A DNA stretch of 64,000 nucleotides from an uncultured Bacillota bacterium (GTDB lineage: Bacteria > Bacillota > Dehalobacteriia > UBA7702). The notes beneath the pieces were generated by a model. It searched no databases and was not told where the DNA came from. It saw only the letters and a list, made by a program, of their open reading frames with translations. Positions within the stretch are counted from its first letter, which is position 1, and each line of letters starts with the position of its first letter. Position numbers and translations under genes: made by a program. The stretch spans positions 33,816-97,815 of the forward strand of contig CAKUYE010000008.1 in NCBI GenBank assembly GCA_934702375.1, read 5' to 3'. This document shows positions 16,983-26,090 of this stretch, piece by piece.

Positions 16983-17623
16983 TTCATAATTTTTTTTTTG
17001 ATTTTGACGGCACAGTAGGGAATACCATAGAAGGCATTACGATCACCCTAAAAAAAACAAAAGAAGTTATGGGATATACCTATGATATGGCGGAAGCAAT
17101 TTCTCTGGTGGGGACACCTCTCATTGCTATGGGTGAAAAACTCTGCGGCCCGGACAAGGCAGAAGAATTTACGACATCCTATCGTAGGGAATACATTACC
17201 TGGGGAGCAGATAAAATCAGTTTTTTTGACGGTATTCAGGACCTTTTAGTCATGTTAAACGAAAAGAATTTGCACTGTGCCATCGTCACATCCAAAATGA
17301 AAGATTCTTTACTAAATAATTTGACCCAGCTAAATGCCCACCGTTATTTTGATGTATTGGTAACAAAAGAATCCACAAAAATTTTTAAACCAAATCCCGA
17401 TCCGGTCGAATTTGCATTAAAATCTCTTCACGCAGAAAAAAACGATGCGGTAATGATCGGAGACACTCGCTTTGATATTCTTGCAGGAAAAGCTGCCGGT
17501 GTCAAGACCATTGGTGTAACCTGGGGATTTGATCCAAAACACGTCATAGAAGAAGTTAAGCCCGATTATATTGCAGAAACCGGTACGGAACTTATAAAAA
17601 TATGCGAAGGGCTTGCTAACTAA
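16979..17623 (+). CDS. HAD-family hydrolase (phosphoglycolate phosphatase-like)
   Basis: 214 residues with all HAD motifs: FDFDGTVGNT (nucleophile D8, acid D10), TSK (motif II), KPNPDP (motif III lysine) and MIGDTRFDI (motif IV). The cap between motifs I and II is helical, as in the Gph/PpaX group, so a small phosphometabolite such as phosphoglycolate or pyrophosphate is likely. Translationally coupled to larC through ATGA overlap. Whether it works on a nickel-pincer intermediate or is a house-cleaning phosphatase cannot be told from sequence. Confidence 0.88.
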   Translation: MIHNFFFDFDGTVGNTIEGITITLKKTKEVMGYTYDMAEAISLVGTPLIAMGEKLCGPDKAEEFTTSYRREYITWGADKISFFDGIQDLLVMLNEKNLHCAIVTSKMKDSLLNNLTQLNAHRYFDVLVTKESTKIFKPNPDPVEFALKSLHAEKNDAVMIGDTRFDILAGKAAGVKTIGVTWGFDPKHVIEEVKPDYIAETGTELIKICEGLAN

Positions 17624-17641
17624 TTTTTCAAATGAAATCGT

Positions 17642-17690
17642 TGCATTTCAAAATGTATTTTACCCATATATTTTGAAATGCACTTTTTTT
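17642..17690 (+). terminator. Terminator of larE-larC-HAD
   Basis: A 13-bp stem TGCATTTCAAAAT/ATTTTGAAATGCA followed by C and seven T. Confidence 0.85.
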
Positions 17691-18822
17691 AAGGTTTTAT
17701 GGATTCCAATACATTTAAAGCCTCATCCACTTCTTCTTTCTGATTAAAGGGACCAAAGCTAAACCGCACCGTGCCATAAGCTTTTGTGCCTATGGTATCA
17801 TGGGCAAAAGGAGCACAATGCAAGCCTGCTCTCACACAAATATCCTTTTTTTCTGCCAAAGCCAAAGCTACTTTTCCGGGATCCATGTTTTTTATATTCA
17901 AAGAAACCACCGGCAATTCTGCTTTTGAACTAAGACGATAAACTCTGATATGTGGAAGCTCCTTCAAGCCTTTTAAAAACTTATCGGTTAAAACCAGCTC
18001 GTGATTACAAATATCCTCTATACTCCGTTTTTTTATATACCGTATACCTCCCAACAATGAACCGATGCCAATTAAATTTCGCGTTCCGGCTTCAAATCCC
18101 GTAGGCACAATGGAAGGTTGATCAATGAGGTGGGACAGTGTTCCGGTTCCGCCATAAATAAAAGGTTTTAAACGCTGCGGTTCTCTGATATAGAGCAACC
18201 CGATTCCTCCATATCCAAGCAGGCTTTTATGTCCGGCATAAGCAATAAAATCAATGCCGCTTGCCGCGGCAAAAAAAGGAATGATACCGGCTGTTTGTGC
18301 CATGTCCGCAAATACAAGAATATTATAGCGTTTTGCCAAAGCGATTATTTTTTCAAGAGGTTCCAAGTAACCTAATACATTTGAGCCGTGATTAATGACA
18401 AAAAGCTTCGTATTTTTACGAATTGATTTTTCTATTGCTATTAAGTCTTTTTCTTCATCACCGCTAATCGGGATCATCGTTGCTTGGATCCCCTGCTTTT
18501 CCAAAAGATGAATCGGTCTTCCTGTGGCATTGTGCTCTAATGATGTATATACGAGATGGTCTCCCGGCTCTAATAAAGATCGCAATACCACATTTGCACT
18601 TTCCGTATTGCCACCGGTAAAAATCAAATGGTCCGCCGGTTTTATTCCCAGAAAATCTGCAATCTCTGCTCTGGCACCTTCCATGTAATCCGAAGTATCT
18701 TTTGCAAAGGGATAGGCCCCTCTGCCCGGGTTTGCTCCGTAACTTTCCATAACACGAAGGATCTCATTTTTTGTCTCCGGCGGTTTTGGCCACGACGTTG
18801 CAGCATTGTCAAAATAAATCAT
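17689..18822 (-). CDS. Class V aminotransferase, cysteine desulfurase family
   Basis: 377-residue PLP enzyme. MIYFDNAATSWPKPP start, PLP lysine in AYAGHKSLLGYGGIG, and a C-terminal catalytic-type cysteine in VRAGLHCAPFAHDTIG. It resembles the cysteine desulfurase-like group often found near selenium or sulfur-transfer genes, distinct from IscS/NifS. It releases sulfur from cysteine as enzyme persulfide, if active. ATG at 18822 chosen because the longer frame runs through a parS site (18833-18848) that translates as MFHVKQ and is clearly not coding. It shares the convergent terminator region with the larC operon. Confidence 0.87.
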   Translation of the reverse strand: MIYFDNAATSWPKPPETKNEILRVMESYGANPGRGAYPFAKDTSDYMEGARAEIADFLGIKPADHLIFTGGNTESANVVLRSLLEPGDHLVYTSLEHNATGRPIHLLEKQGIQATMIPISGDEEKDLIAIEKSIRKNTKLFVINHGSNVLGYLEPLEKIIALAKRYNILVFADMAQTAGIIPFFAAASGIDFIAYAGHKSLLGYGGIGLLYIREPQRLKPFIYGGTGTLSHLIDQPSIVPTGFEAGTRNLIGIGSLLGGIRYIKKRSIEDICNHELVLTDKFLKGLKELPHIRVYRLSSKAELPVVSLNIKNMDPGKVALALAEKKDICVRAGLHCAPFAHDTIGTKAYGTVRFSFGPFNQKEEVDEALNVLESIKP

Positions 18823-18832
18823 CCCTACACCC

Positions 18833-18848
18833 TGTTTCACGTGAAACA
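18833..18848. other. parS site 1
   Basis: TGTTTCACGTGAAACA, a perfect 16-bp palindrome matching the ParB/Spo0J binding consensus. It lies just upstream of the cysteine desulfurase start codon. Confidence 0.95.
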
Positions 18849-19019
18849 TTCTATTAGAGTATATGATGCAGCCATTCAAAAAATGATTTTATTTCATTTT
18901 TTTTATAAGCCTCTGAGAAGGTCTAAAATCACTTTTTTGTATTTCACATATTTTAATATTAAGTTTTATTTTTCAGGGATTTAAACGGCTCTCACAAATC
19001 AAATTTTTTCTAAAATAAA

Positions 19020-19044
19020 AAAATGAGTCTCAAAAAAGACTCAC
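19020..19044 (-). terminator. Terminator of parA-parB
   Basis: On the minus strand, GTGAGTCTTTTTTGAGACTC, overlapping the parB stop, is followed by a long T-rich tract. Confidence 0.65.
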
Positions 19045-19937
19045 TTTTCCATTTCAATCATCATATCAAGAAGTCGCTCCAGTTCTTCTTTATTATGATA
19101 AGACATTTCAATTTTTCCACCATGATCATCGCCGGAAATTTTAATTTTTGTCTGGAAGCGATCTCGAAGTTTATTTTCCATATAACGGTAAAAAGGATCG
19201 ATATCCGGTTTATTGGATTCCTTCTTTTTTCCATGGATTTCATTCATATCCTTCGCCATAGATTCTGCTTGGCGTACGGACAAATGATCTTTTAAAATAT
19301 GCTCTCTAAGTTGATCACGGCGTAAATCCGATTTAACGGTAAGCAATGCTCGACCATGGCCGGCACTTAATTTTCCATCTTCAATCATTTTTTTTGTAGC
19401 GGGATCTAAAGAAAGCAGACGAAGACTATTGGCAACATAACTACGGCTTTTGCTGATTGTTTTTGCAAGACTCTCCTGCGTATGCCCATATAATGACATC
19501 ATATCATGAAAAGCGGCAGCCTCTTCCATTGCGTTTAAATCCTCGCGCTGCAAATTTTCAATCAATCCCATCTCTGCAGCTTTATCGTTGTCTGCCTGAA
19601 TCAAAATGACAGGAACGCTTTTCAGTCCAGCGGATTTTGCTGCACGTAAACGCCTTTCCCCTGCAATCAATTCATAATGTTCTTTATTTTTTCGTACCAA
19701 AAGAGGCTGCAAAATACCGTGTTCTTTTATGGAATTTGCCAGTTCTTCCAACTTTTTCGAATCAAAATCTGTTCTTGCCTGACTCTCAGAAGGAATAATT
19801 TCCGTAATTTCAACCAAAGTGGAATGATCACTTTCCGCTTCTCTTGATGCCGGTTGACTTACTTCGTGAAGAATACTTTCCTCTACATCACTGGGGATCA
19901 AAGCACTAAGCCCTTTTCCCATTCTTTTTTTCGCCAT
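19041..19937 (-). CDS. parB: Chromosome partitioning protein ParB (Spo0J)
   Basis: 298-residue CTP-dependent clamp. It starts MAKKRMGKGLSALIPS, then the ParB N-domain with LVEITEIIPSESQAR, and the CTP-binding boxes HGILQPLLVRK and AGERRLRAAKSAG. A helix-turn-helix follows (SLAKTISKSRSYVANSLRLLSL), and a C-terminal dimerisation domain (LERLLDMMIEMEK). It loads at parS (three sites within 2 kb) and spreads to organise origin segregation with ParA and SMC. Overlaps parA by 32 bp. Confidence 0.96.
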   Translation of the reverse strand: MAKKRMGKGLSALIPSDVEESILHEVSQPASREAESDHSTLVEITEIIPSESQARTDFDSKKLEELANSIKEHGILQPLLVRKNKEHYELIAGERRLRAAKSAGLKSVPVILIQADNDKAAEMGLIENLQREDLNAMEEAAAFHDMMSLYGHTQESLAKTISKSRSYVANSLRLLSLDPATKKMIEDGKLSAGHGRALLTVKSDLRRDQLREHILKDHLSVRQAESMAKDMNEIHGKKKESNKPDIDPFYRYMENKLRDRFQTKIKISGDDHGGKIEMSYHNKEELERLLDMMIEMEK

Positions 19938-20694
19938 TTTGCTTTAAAACCTCCTTTGCAAGAGCTTTGTAGGCCAAAGCCCCTTTGGATTTCGGATCGT
20001 ATTGCAAAATTGTTTGCCCAAATCCGGGAGCTTCCGACAATCGAACATTTCGGGGAATCATTGTTTTATAAACTTTTTCTTTAAAATGCTCGCGAACTTC
20101 TTCTTCAACTTCGATAGAAAGTCTGGTCCGACCATCATACATAGTCAAAACAATTCCTTCTAAAGTAAGTCCCGGATTCATATGCTGCTTCACAAGCTGA
20201 AAAGTGTTTGTGACTCTGCCAAGTCCTTCCAGGGCATAGAATTCACACTGTAAAGCAATCATTAAAGAATCTGCAGCAACAAGGGCATTTAAAGAAAGAA
20301 GTCCCACCGAAGGAGGACAATCGATCAAAATAAAATCATATGCATCCTTTACGATTTCCAATTGTTTTTTTAATTTGCTTTCTCTTTCCGGAACATCAAC
20401 TAATTCCACTTCAGCCCCGCTTAGATCCGGGCCAGACGGAATAACATCAACATTTTTTGTTCCGCTTTTTTTTATTAATACCGAAACCGGTATGTCATTT
20501 ACAAGAGAATCATAGATATAATGCTCCAAATGATCTTTATCGATTCCAAGCCCACCGGTAGCATTTGCTTGAGGATCCATATCACATACCAGCACTTTTT
20601 TTCCTTTTGCGCCAAGGTATGCACTTAAATTTACGGCCGTTGTGGTTTTACCCACCCCACCTTTTTGATTTGCAATGGCTATAATTTTACCCAT
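19906..20694 (-). CDS. parA: Chromosome partitioning ATPase ParA (Soj)
   Basis: 262 residues. Deviant Walker A KGGVGKTTTAVNL (residues 11-23), VLVCDMDPQANAT, DFILIDCPPSVGLL, the ParA/MinD family order. It binds DNA non-specifically as an ATP dimer and drives ParB-parS segregation. In Bacillus the homologue Soj also modulates DnaA. Followed by parB with a 32-bp overlap. Upstream intergenic DNA holds two parS sites, so ParB binding may affect its expression. Confidence 0.96.
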   Translation of the reverse strand: MGKIIAIANQKGGVGKTTTAVNLSAYLGAKGKKVLVCDMDPQANATGGLGIDKDHLEHYIYDSLVNDIPVSVLIKKSGTKNVDVIPSGPDLSGAEVELVDVPERESKLKKQLEIVKDAYDFILIDCPPSVGLLSLNALVAADSLMIALQCEFYALEGLGRVTNTFQLVKQHMNPGLTLEGIVLTMYDGRTRLSIEVEEEVREHFKEKVYKTMIPRNVRLSEAPGFGQTILQYDPKSKGALAYKALAKEVLKQNGEKKNGKRA

Positions 20695-20782
20695 AATGCA
20701 CCTCTTTAATAGACTTATTTCATTATATCATAAAATAAGAAAGGATAAAAGCCGATATCAAAAAATAGCAATAATATAGGAA

Positions 20783-20798
20783 TGTTTCACGTGAAACA
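20783..20798. other. parS site 2
   Basis: Perfect TGTTTCACGTGAAACA between parA and recF. Confidence 0.95.
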
Positions 20799-20843
20799 TT
20801 CCTATATTAAGATCTTAATTATTCTTATATTAGATTTAAAGAT

Positions 20844-20859
20844 TGTTTCACGTGAAACC
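20844..20859. other. parS site 3 (one mismatch)
   Basis: TGTTTCACGTGAAACC, one base off the palindrome, immediately after the recF stop codon and 61 bp from site 2. Confidence 0.9.
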
Positions 20860-20861
20860 TT

Positions 20862-21974
20862 TTAAAAAGAAATCGATTGGATCGAACCCCCGGATACACG
20901 ATATTCTACGGCATCACGAAAAATCTTTTCCGAGCCGGTATCGGTAACAAAGGTCTGTACCTTGCCGTTGATAACCGATATCAAAGCTTCTCTTCGTTTA
21001 TCATCAAGCTCTGATAAAACATCATCTAAAAGTAAAATAGGATATTCTCCCCGTTGACCTTTCATTAACTCCAACTCGCCGATTTTCAAAGCCAATGAAG
21101 CCGTCCGCTGTTGTCCCTGGGAACCAAATTTACGAATGTCATCACCATTAATAAAAAAACGAATGTCATCACGGTGGGGACCAAAAGTAGTAGATCCCCT
21201 TAAAAAATCCTTTTCCCTACATTGTTTCAGCTCTTCTAAAAAAGCATTTTTCCAGTCGTCAAAAGTGTGTTTTTTCTCGAAAAGCTCCGGCAAACCACCC
21301 TCATAAGTAAGAAAAAGTTCTTCATTCCCACCGGTAATCCTACGATGAGCCAAACGCACTAAGGGCTGCAAACGCTCTAAAACATCTTTCCGACGGATCA
21401 ATATCATAGTGCCGTTTTCCGCCAACTGCTGGTCATAGGCAGCCAAAATGTCTTTGCATTGCTGGTAAGTACTGTCTTTCAAAAGGCTGTTGCGCTGCCG
21501 TAAAGCCTTTTGATATCGGCTGAAAAGAACATGCGATTCCGGCGCTGTTTGGATAATCTCCCCATCAAGAAAGCGGCGTCGATCTTCCGGATGCCCTTTC
21601 ATAAGAAACAGATCATCAGGAGAAAAAACGACCGTGTTTAGAAAACCAACCAAGGCAGAAACTCTTTTCTTTTCTACACCATCCAAACGAACCTTATACT
21701 TCTTTTCTCTGGAATAAGCCACATTCATGGTATGCTCAATAAAAGATGCCGAAAAAGAGGAGCGTATCAGAAAAAAATCTCTTTCTTTTTTTATCATTTC
21801 CGGTACCGTACTGCGGCGAAAAGACCGAAAGGTGCTGAGGAATGCAATCGCTTCAAGCAAATTTGTTTTACCCTGAGCATTGTCGCCCCGGATCATATTG
21901 ACTCCGGGGCTCCAAGAGATCGAAGCGGTACCGTAGTTTCTGAAATTGGTAAGCTGCAATTCCTTTAAAATCAT
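20862..21974 (-). CDS. recF: DNA replication and repair protein RecF
   Basis: 370-residue SMC-like ATPase. LQLTNFRNYG at the N-terminus, Walker A GDNAQGKTNLLEAI (about 30-43), signature FGSQGQQRTASLALK and Walker B ILLLDDVLSELD. It helps load RecA at gaps with RecO and RecR (recR is at 61486-62085). The gene begins 1 bp after the dnaN stop; the small S4-domain gene yaaA that often separates dnaN and recF in Bacillota is missing here. Confidence 0.96.
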   Translation of the reverse strand: MILKELQLTNFRNYGTASISWSPGVNMIRGDNAQGKTNLLEAIAFLSTFRSFRRSTVPEMIKKERDFFLIRSSFSASFIEHTMNVAYSREKKYKVRLDGVEKKRVSALVGFLNTVVFSPDDLFLMKGHPEDRRRFLDGEIIQTAPESHVLFSRYQKALRQRNSLLKDSTYQQCKDILAAYDQQLAENGTMILIRRKDVLERLQPLVRLAHRRITGGNEELFLTYEGGLPELFEKKHTFDDWKNAFLEELKQCREKDFLRGSTTFGPHRDDIRFFINGDDIRKFGSQGQQRTASLALKIGELELMKGQRGEYPILLLDDVLSELDDKRREALISVINGKVQTFVTDTGSEKIFRDAVEYRVSGGSIQSISF

Positions 21975-21975
21975 A

Positions 21976-23100
21976 TTATCCCTTCAACGGTAAGGCCAGG
22001 TAGATATAGCTGTCATCATCTTTTCTGCCCAAAAGCAGCGGTGTATTTTCACCGGTGAAACGCATTGTAATAAAGCTGCTGTCTATAACCCGTAAAATAT
22101 CGAGAAGATAGCGGGCATTAAAAATCAGAGAAATATCTTCCCCCTGCTGAATTACGGGAATTTCTTCATGAATATGACCCATTTCCGGGCTGCGGGAATC
22201 CACAATCAGAACTTCATTGGTCAAAGCAATGCTAACACGACCGATATGCTCTTTCACCAATTCTCGTGATAAAATAAACGCACGTTCAAGAGTAGAAAGA
22301 AGGAATCCGGCATCGACCTCCGCTACGGATTTTACTTTTTCTTCCGCAGGAATAACCTGATGGTAGTTGGGGAATTTTCCTTCGATCAGTCGGGAAATCA
22401 ACAAAGTATTGGAAAAATGGAAGCTGATTTCTTTTTCACCCACAACGATTTCCATTTGAGAATCTTCTTCCGAAGCCTCCAGACGAATAATTTCCTGAAG
22501 AATCTTATTGGGAACAATTACAGCAGCTTGGCCCTGATTTCCCTGAGAAATCCAACTGGATTTTTTCATAGCCAAACGGTGGGTATCCGTTGCAACAAAA
22601 TTGATATTTTCTCCGGTGATCTCAAAAAGAACACCTGTAAACAAAGGCCGGGATTCATCGTTGCTGGCAGCAACCGCAACTTCTCTTACATCGTGCTTAA
22701 AGCGGTTAAGCAGAAAAGACCCTTTAACATCACCTTCAACGGTGGGAAAATCAGGAAATTCATCTTTATCCATTCCGTTTACGGTAATTTCCGATTTCCC
22801 ATAGCGGATAAAAAAGGTGTAAGCTTCACTGGCAAGTTCCAAAGTCTCATCGGGAAGTTTTTTTGCAATATCCAGAATATAGCGACCGGGAACAATTAAA
22901 CTGCCGGTTTCCAGTACGGTAACATCTTTTTCTCTGTATTCAATGGCTATTTCGATATCGGTGGCTCGGAAAATCAATTCATTTTCCGTAGCGGTTAAAA
23001 GAATGCCGCTTAAAGCGTAGATTGTATTTTTGGCGGAAACAGCTTTGGATACTGCTTGTAATCCGTGGAGAAAGTTTGATTTTTCACATTTGATTTTCAT
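21976..23100 (-). CDS. dnaN: DNA polymerase III beta subunit (sliding clamp)
   Basis: 374 residues, three repeated clamp domains. N-terminal MKIKCEKSNFLHGLQAVSKAVSAKNTIYALSGILL, middle FLLNRFKHDVREVAVAASNDESRPLFTGV, C-terminal YLLDILRVIDSSFITMRFTGENTPLLL, all at expected spacing and total length. Forms the homodimeric ring that tethers polymerase to DNA. Lies 272 bp downstream of dnaA, with a perfect DnaA box in between, and is followed by recF. Confidence 0.97.
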   Translation of the reverse strand: MKIKCEKSNFLHGLQAVSKAVSAKNTIYALSGILLTATENELIFRATDIEIAIEYREKDVTVLETGSLIVPGRYILDIAKKLPDETLELASEAYTFFIRYGKSEITVNGMDKDEFPDFPTVEGDVKGSFLLNRFKHDVREVAVAASNDESRPLFTGVLFEITGENINFVATDTHRLAMKKSSWISQGNQGQAAVIVPNKILQEIIRLEASEEDSQMEIVVGEKEISFHFSNTLLISRLIEGKFPNYHQVIPAEEKVKSVAEVDAGFLLSTLERAFILSRELVKEHIGRVSIALTNEVLIVDSRSPEMGHIHEEIPVIQQGEDISLIFNARYLLDILRVIDSSFITMRFTGENTPLLLGRKDDDSYIYLALPLKG

Positions 23101-23314
23101 GGGCGGCTCCTTATGTATTATTTTTATTTCTAATTTGTCATGGTAATAATAAGCAGTGTGAATTTATGGAAAGCATGGAAACATGCCTGTATTTCGTGGT
23201 TTTAAGGTTTGTGGTTCGAAGGACAGTCACGGCATGGATGAAATGCGGACAGTTTTTTCGAGGATCGGTTACGAACAATTTTCATATGGATAGGGTATGG
23301 AGCAAGGATTCCTT

Positions 23315-23323
23315 TTATCCACA
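23315..23323 (+). other. DnaA box (TTATCCACA) in the dnaA-dnaN intergenic region
   Basis: A perfect consensus DnaA-binding 9-mer. The 272-bp gap between dnaA and dnaN (23101-23372) is a common location for one part of a bipartite Bacillota origin. Confidence 0.75.
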
Positions 23324-23372
23324 ATATGGAAAACTGTGTGAAATAAATGCCAAAATGCCTGTAAAAACCGGA

Positions 23373-24800
23373 TTACAGCTTTCTGATGGACTCTGTGAGT
23401 TCTTTGATTTGCTTCGCTGTGGCTTTGTTGGAAGCAGCTCTTTCCGTAATTTCATTAAAGGCATGCATTACGGTAGAATAGTGTCGTTTGCCGAATTCTT
23501 CACCGATTTTCTCATAAGTGGCATCGGTAAGCTCACGACAGAGATACATTGCAATTTGTCGAGGGTAGGCAATGGTTGCCGTGCGCTTTTGCCCTTTGAT
23601 ATCGTCGGGTTTGATCTTAAAATATTCGGCAGTAGCCTGTTGGATCAACTCAATGCTGATGACCTTAACGCGATTTTCCGAAACGAAATTTTCCAAGGCT
23701 TTCATCGTTAAGGACAGCGTAATTGGTTTTTTCTCCATTTTGGAATATGCGGCTACCCGATTTAAAGCCCCCTCCAGGACGCGAATGTCGGAATCATAGC
23801 GGTTGGCAATATAATAGAATACATCAATTTCGTTTTGAGGAACGATAATGTTATTCATTGCTGCTTTTTTCTGGAGGATTGCAATCCTTGTTTCCAAATC
23901 CGGGGATATGATCTCGGTGGTCAACCCCCAAAGGAATCGTGTAACGAGGCGATCTTCCAATTTTGCAATTTCTTTGGGCGGACGGTCCGTGGTGAGAATG
24001 ATTTGAGCGCCGCTGTCGTACAATGCATTGTAGGTATGGAAAAATTCTTCCTGGCAACTGTCTTTGTTTGCCAAAAACTGAATGTCATCCATTAGAATAA
24101 CATCGACTTTGCGATATTTATTACGAAATTGTTGTGTCGTATTATCTTTGATGGCGCTGATCCATTCGTTTACGAAGTTTTCCATCGTAAAATAAGCCAC
24201 TTTTGCCTGGTGGTTATTTTCTTTAATAAAATGACCGATGGCATACATCAAATGGGTTTTGCCCAGTCCCGATCCGCCTTGGATCAGCAGAGGGTTATAA
24301 ATATTGCTGCCGGGCATTTCTGCAACAGCAAGAGCTGCTGCATGAGCAAAACGGTTGTTATCGCCGACAACAAAATTATCAAAGGTATAGCGGGGGTTTA
24401 GGGAAGAAGTATAAATATCTTCTTCTTCCGCAGTGAGGTCATTGATCTTTGTATCCTGGGTTGCAACCGCAGCTTCCTCGGTGTGATCAACTTCCTCGGA
24501 AATATAGGTTCCGTCGTTATTTAACAACACGATTTGAAAGTTTGTAACTTTGCTGTCGGAAACAACTTCCAGATTTCGATAAAGCAGTTCGCGGTAATGA
24601 TCATTGATCCAGTCGATAATGAATTGCTCATGGGTGCCGAGATAAAGGCAATTGTTTTTACAATTCACAACTTTTAAAGGTTGAAACCATGATTTAAAAC
24701 TGGTCTCTCTGATCGTTTCATTATCTTTAATGTGCTGAAGAGTATCATTCCATAATTCGATATACGGTGCTAAACTAACCAAAGTGCTCTTTTCCTCCAT
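23373..24800 (-). CDS. dnaA: Chromosomal replication initiator DnaA
   Basis: 475 residues. Domain I about 1-100 (SFKSWFQPLKVV), a short linker, AAA+ domain III with Walker A GGSGLGKTHLMYAIG and Walker B DVILMDDIQF, arginine-finger region, and domain IV with the DnaA signature around YEKIGEEFGKRHYSTVMHA. It binds DnaA boxes and melts the origin in ATP form. Start ATG at 24800. Divergent from rpmH across a 557-bp region, the standard origin layout. Confidence 0.98.
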   Translation of the reverse strand: MEEKSTLVSLAPYIELWNDTLQHIKDNETIRETSFKSWFQPLKVVNCKNNCLYLGTHEQFIIDWINDHYRELLYRNLEVVSDSKVTNFQIVLLNNDGTYISEEVDHTEEAAVATQDTKINDLTAEEEDIYTSSLNPRYTFDNFVVGDNNRFAHAAALAVAEMPGSNIYNPLLIQGGSGLGKTHLMYAIGHFIKENNHQAKVAYFTMENFVNEWISAIKDNTTQQFRNKYRKVDVILMDDIQFLANKDSCQEEFFHTYNALYDSGAQIILTTDRPPKEIAKLEDRLVTRFLWGLTTEIISPDLETRIAILQKKAAMNNIIVPQNEIDVFYYIANRYDSDIRVLEGALNRVAAYSKMEKKPITLSLTMKALENFVSENRVKVISIELIQQATAEYFKIKPDDIKGQKRTATIAYPRQIAMYLCRELTDATYEKIGEEFGKRHYSTVMHAFNEITERAASNKATAKQIKELTESIRKL

Positions 24801-25357
24801 TGTTCTCAGGTGTCAGTTTTTTTATTTCGCTCCCAAAAAATTGATTAAGAAACTAGCCACAGCCTTTTTCTTTTTTTTTTGCTGCGGTTTCAGTATATTT
24901 TCGTAGATCTAAATTTATTTACGGGAAATAAAAGAAAGCTTTTTATAACGATTTTCATGCTTCCTTTTTGACCAAAAGGGGATTTTTCCCCGATGATGAC
25001 TTTAATATATTACCATAGGAATAGGAAATGTGGCAAGGGAGGTTACAGTTGTTTTTACACAGGCCAATGTGAATTTCATAAGCCACTAGGCAATTTGAAT
25101 GTGAAAAATGCGAGTAAAAATGAAAAAAATAGTCTTATATAATAAGGAAGCGAAAATGTAAAGAAAATGTGCAAATATTGTGGACAACTTTTTTATAAGG
25201 AGAAATCATAAATTTTATTGACAATGATATAACAATTGCGCTATAATAGACTTACTGTCTTATTGTGTATTAGTATATACTGCCGCAGAAGGCGAATTTT
25301 TCTAGCGGAGTAAATAAAGGCATTTCAATTTTCTATTTCAATACAGGAGGAATTATT
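24801..25357. other. Putative replication origin region (dnaA-rpmH intergenic)
   Basis: 557 bp without a gene between divergent dnaA and rpmH. It is AT-rich, with A/T runs at 24850-24910 and 25090-25150. Near-consensus DnaA boxes (one mismatch each) are TTTTACACA at 25053-25061 and TGTGGACAA at 25179-25187. With the perfect box at 23315 this suggests a bipartite oriC flanking dnaA, as in Bacillus. Gene directions flip here (mostly minus to the left as far as 17689, plus to the right), as expected at an origin. Confidence 0.7.
25218..25247 (+). promoter_or_regulatory. Sigma-A promoter of rpmH-rnpA-yidD-yidC-jag
   Basis: Perfect TTGACA, 18-bp spacer, perfect TATAAT, about 110 bp before rpmH. 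Confidence 0.85.
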
Positions 25358-25492
25358 ATGAAAAGAACATTTCAACCGAAAAACCGTCAGCACAAAAAGG
25401 TGCATGGATTCCGTGCAAGAATGTCTGATGCCAACGGCAGAAAAGTCCTGAAACGCAGAAGAGCTAAAGGCAGAAAACAGCTTACTGTCTAA
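25358..25492 (+). CDS. rpmH: Ribosomal protein L34
   Basis: 44 residues, MKRTFQPKNRQHKKVHGFRA then RMSDANGRKVLKRRRAKGRK, the invariant L34 sequence. Highly basic component of the large ribosomal subunit. AGGAGG seven bases upstream of the ATG. First gene of the operon that continues to jag. Confidence 0.97.
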   Translation: MKRTFQPKNRQHKKVHGFRARMSDANGRKVLKRRRAKGRKQLTV

Positions 25493-25511
25493 AATGCGTG
25501 GTTAAAAAACA

Positions 25512-25841
25512 TTGGATGATAAAAACAGATTAAAGAAAAGAAGAGATTTTACCAGAGTTTATCAGCGAGGGAAATCTGTTGCTGCCAGAAGTTTGGTTCT
25601 TTGTTGGCGAAAAACAAAGGAACCTTCCTACCGTGTTGGCTTTACGGTTTCTAAAAAAGTAGGAAATGCTGTTGTACGCAACCGGATCCGTCGTCGTTTA
25701 AAGGAAATTGTAAGATTGCGTCCGGAATTATTTTCTGTCGGTCGGGATTATATCATTATTGCCCGAACTTCAGCAGCGTCAAGTTCTTACCGTGAACTGG
25801 AAAAAGAACTGGAGCGTCTTCTTGGAAAGCTAAAGTCGTAA
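25512..25841 (+). CDS. rnpA: Ribonuclease P protein component
   Basis: 109 residues, basic. LKKRRDFTRVYQRGKSV and the RNR motif AVVRNRIRRRLKEIVR bind the RNase P RNA, for 5' maturation of pre-tRNAs. The start is TTG (25512, TTG-GAT-GAT), with no clear Shine-Dalgarno; expression is probably coupled to rpmH 19 bp upstream. The catalytic RNA gene rnpB is not in this window. Confidence 0.95.
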   Translation: MDDKNRLKKRRDFTRVYQRGKSVAARSLVLCWRKTKEPSYRVGFTVSKKVGNAVVRNRIRRRLKEIVRLRPELFSVGRDYIIIARTSAASSSYRELEKELERLLGKLKS

Positions 25842-26050
25842 TGAAAAAAATTTTATTAGCAATAATTCGTTTTTATCAAAGGGTGATATCACCCCTGTTT
25901 CCGCCCTGTTGCCGTTTTATTCCCAGCTGTTCTCAATATGCATTGGAGGCCATACAAAAATATGGCCCGCTTAAGGGAGGCAAAAAAGCAATATGGCGTA
26001 TTTTGCGTTGCAATCCCTTTTGCAAGGGCGGATATGATCCGGTGGATTGA
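25841..26050 (+). CDS. yidD: Membrane protein insertion efficiency factor YidD
   Basis: 69 residues with the YidD (haemolysin family) motif: FYQRVISPLFPPCCRFIPSC followed by SQYALEAIQKYG and the C-terminal RCNPFCKGGYDPV. An amphipathic membrane-associated helper for YidC-dependent insertion. Its ATG overlaps the rnpA stop (TAATG), so translation is coupled. Confidence 0.95.
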   Translation: MKKILLAIIRFYQRVISPLFPPCCRFIPSCSQYALEAIQKYGPLKGGKKAIWRILRCNPFCKGGYDPVD

Positions 26051-26090
26051 ACTTTGCCTTTTCAGTAATGAATGGGCATGAGGAAATTTT

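Noticed and set aside
23205..23225. tRNA T-arm-like GGTTCGA
   Set aside because: No acceptor, D-arm or anticodon stem around it; I found no tRNA in the window.
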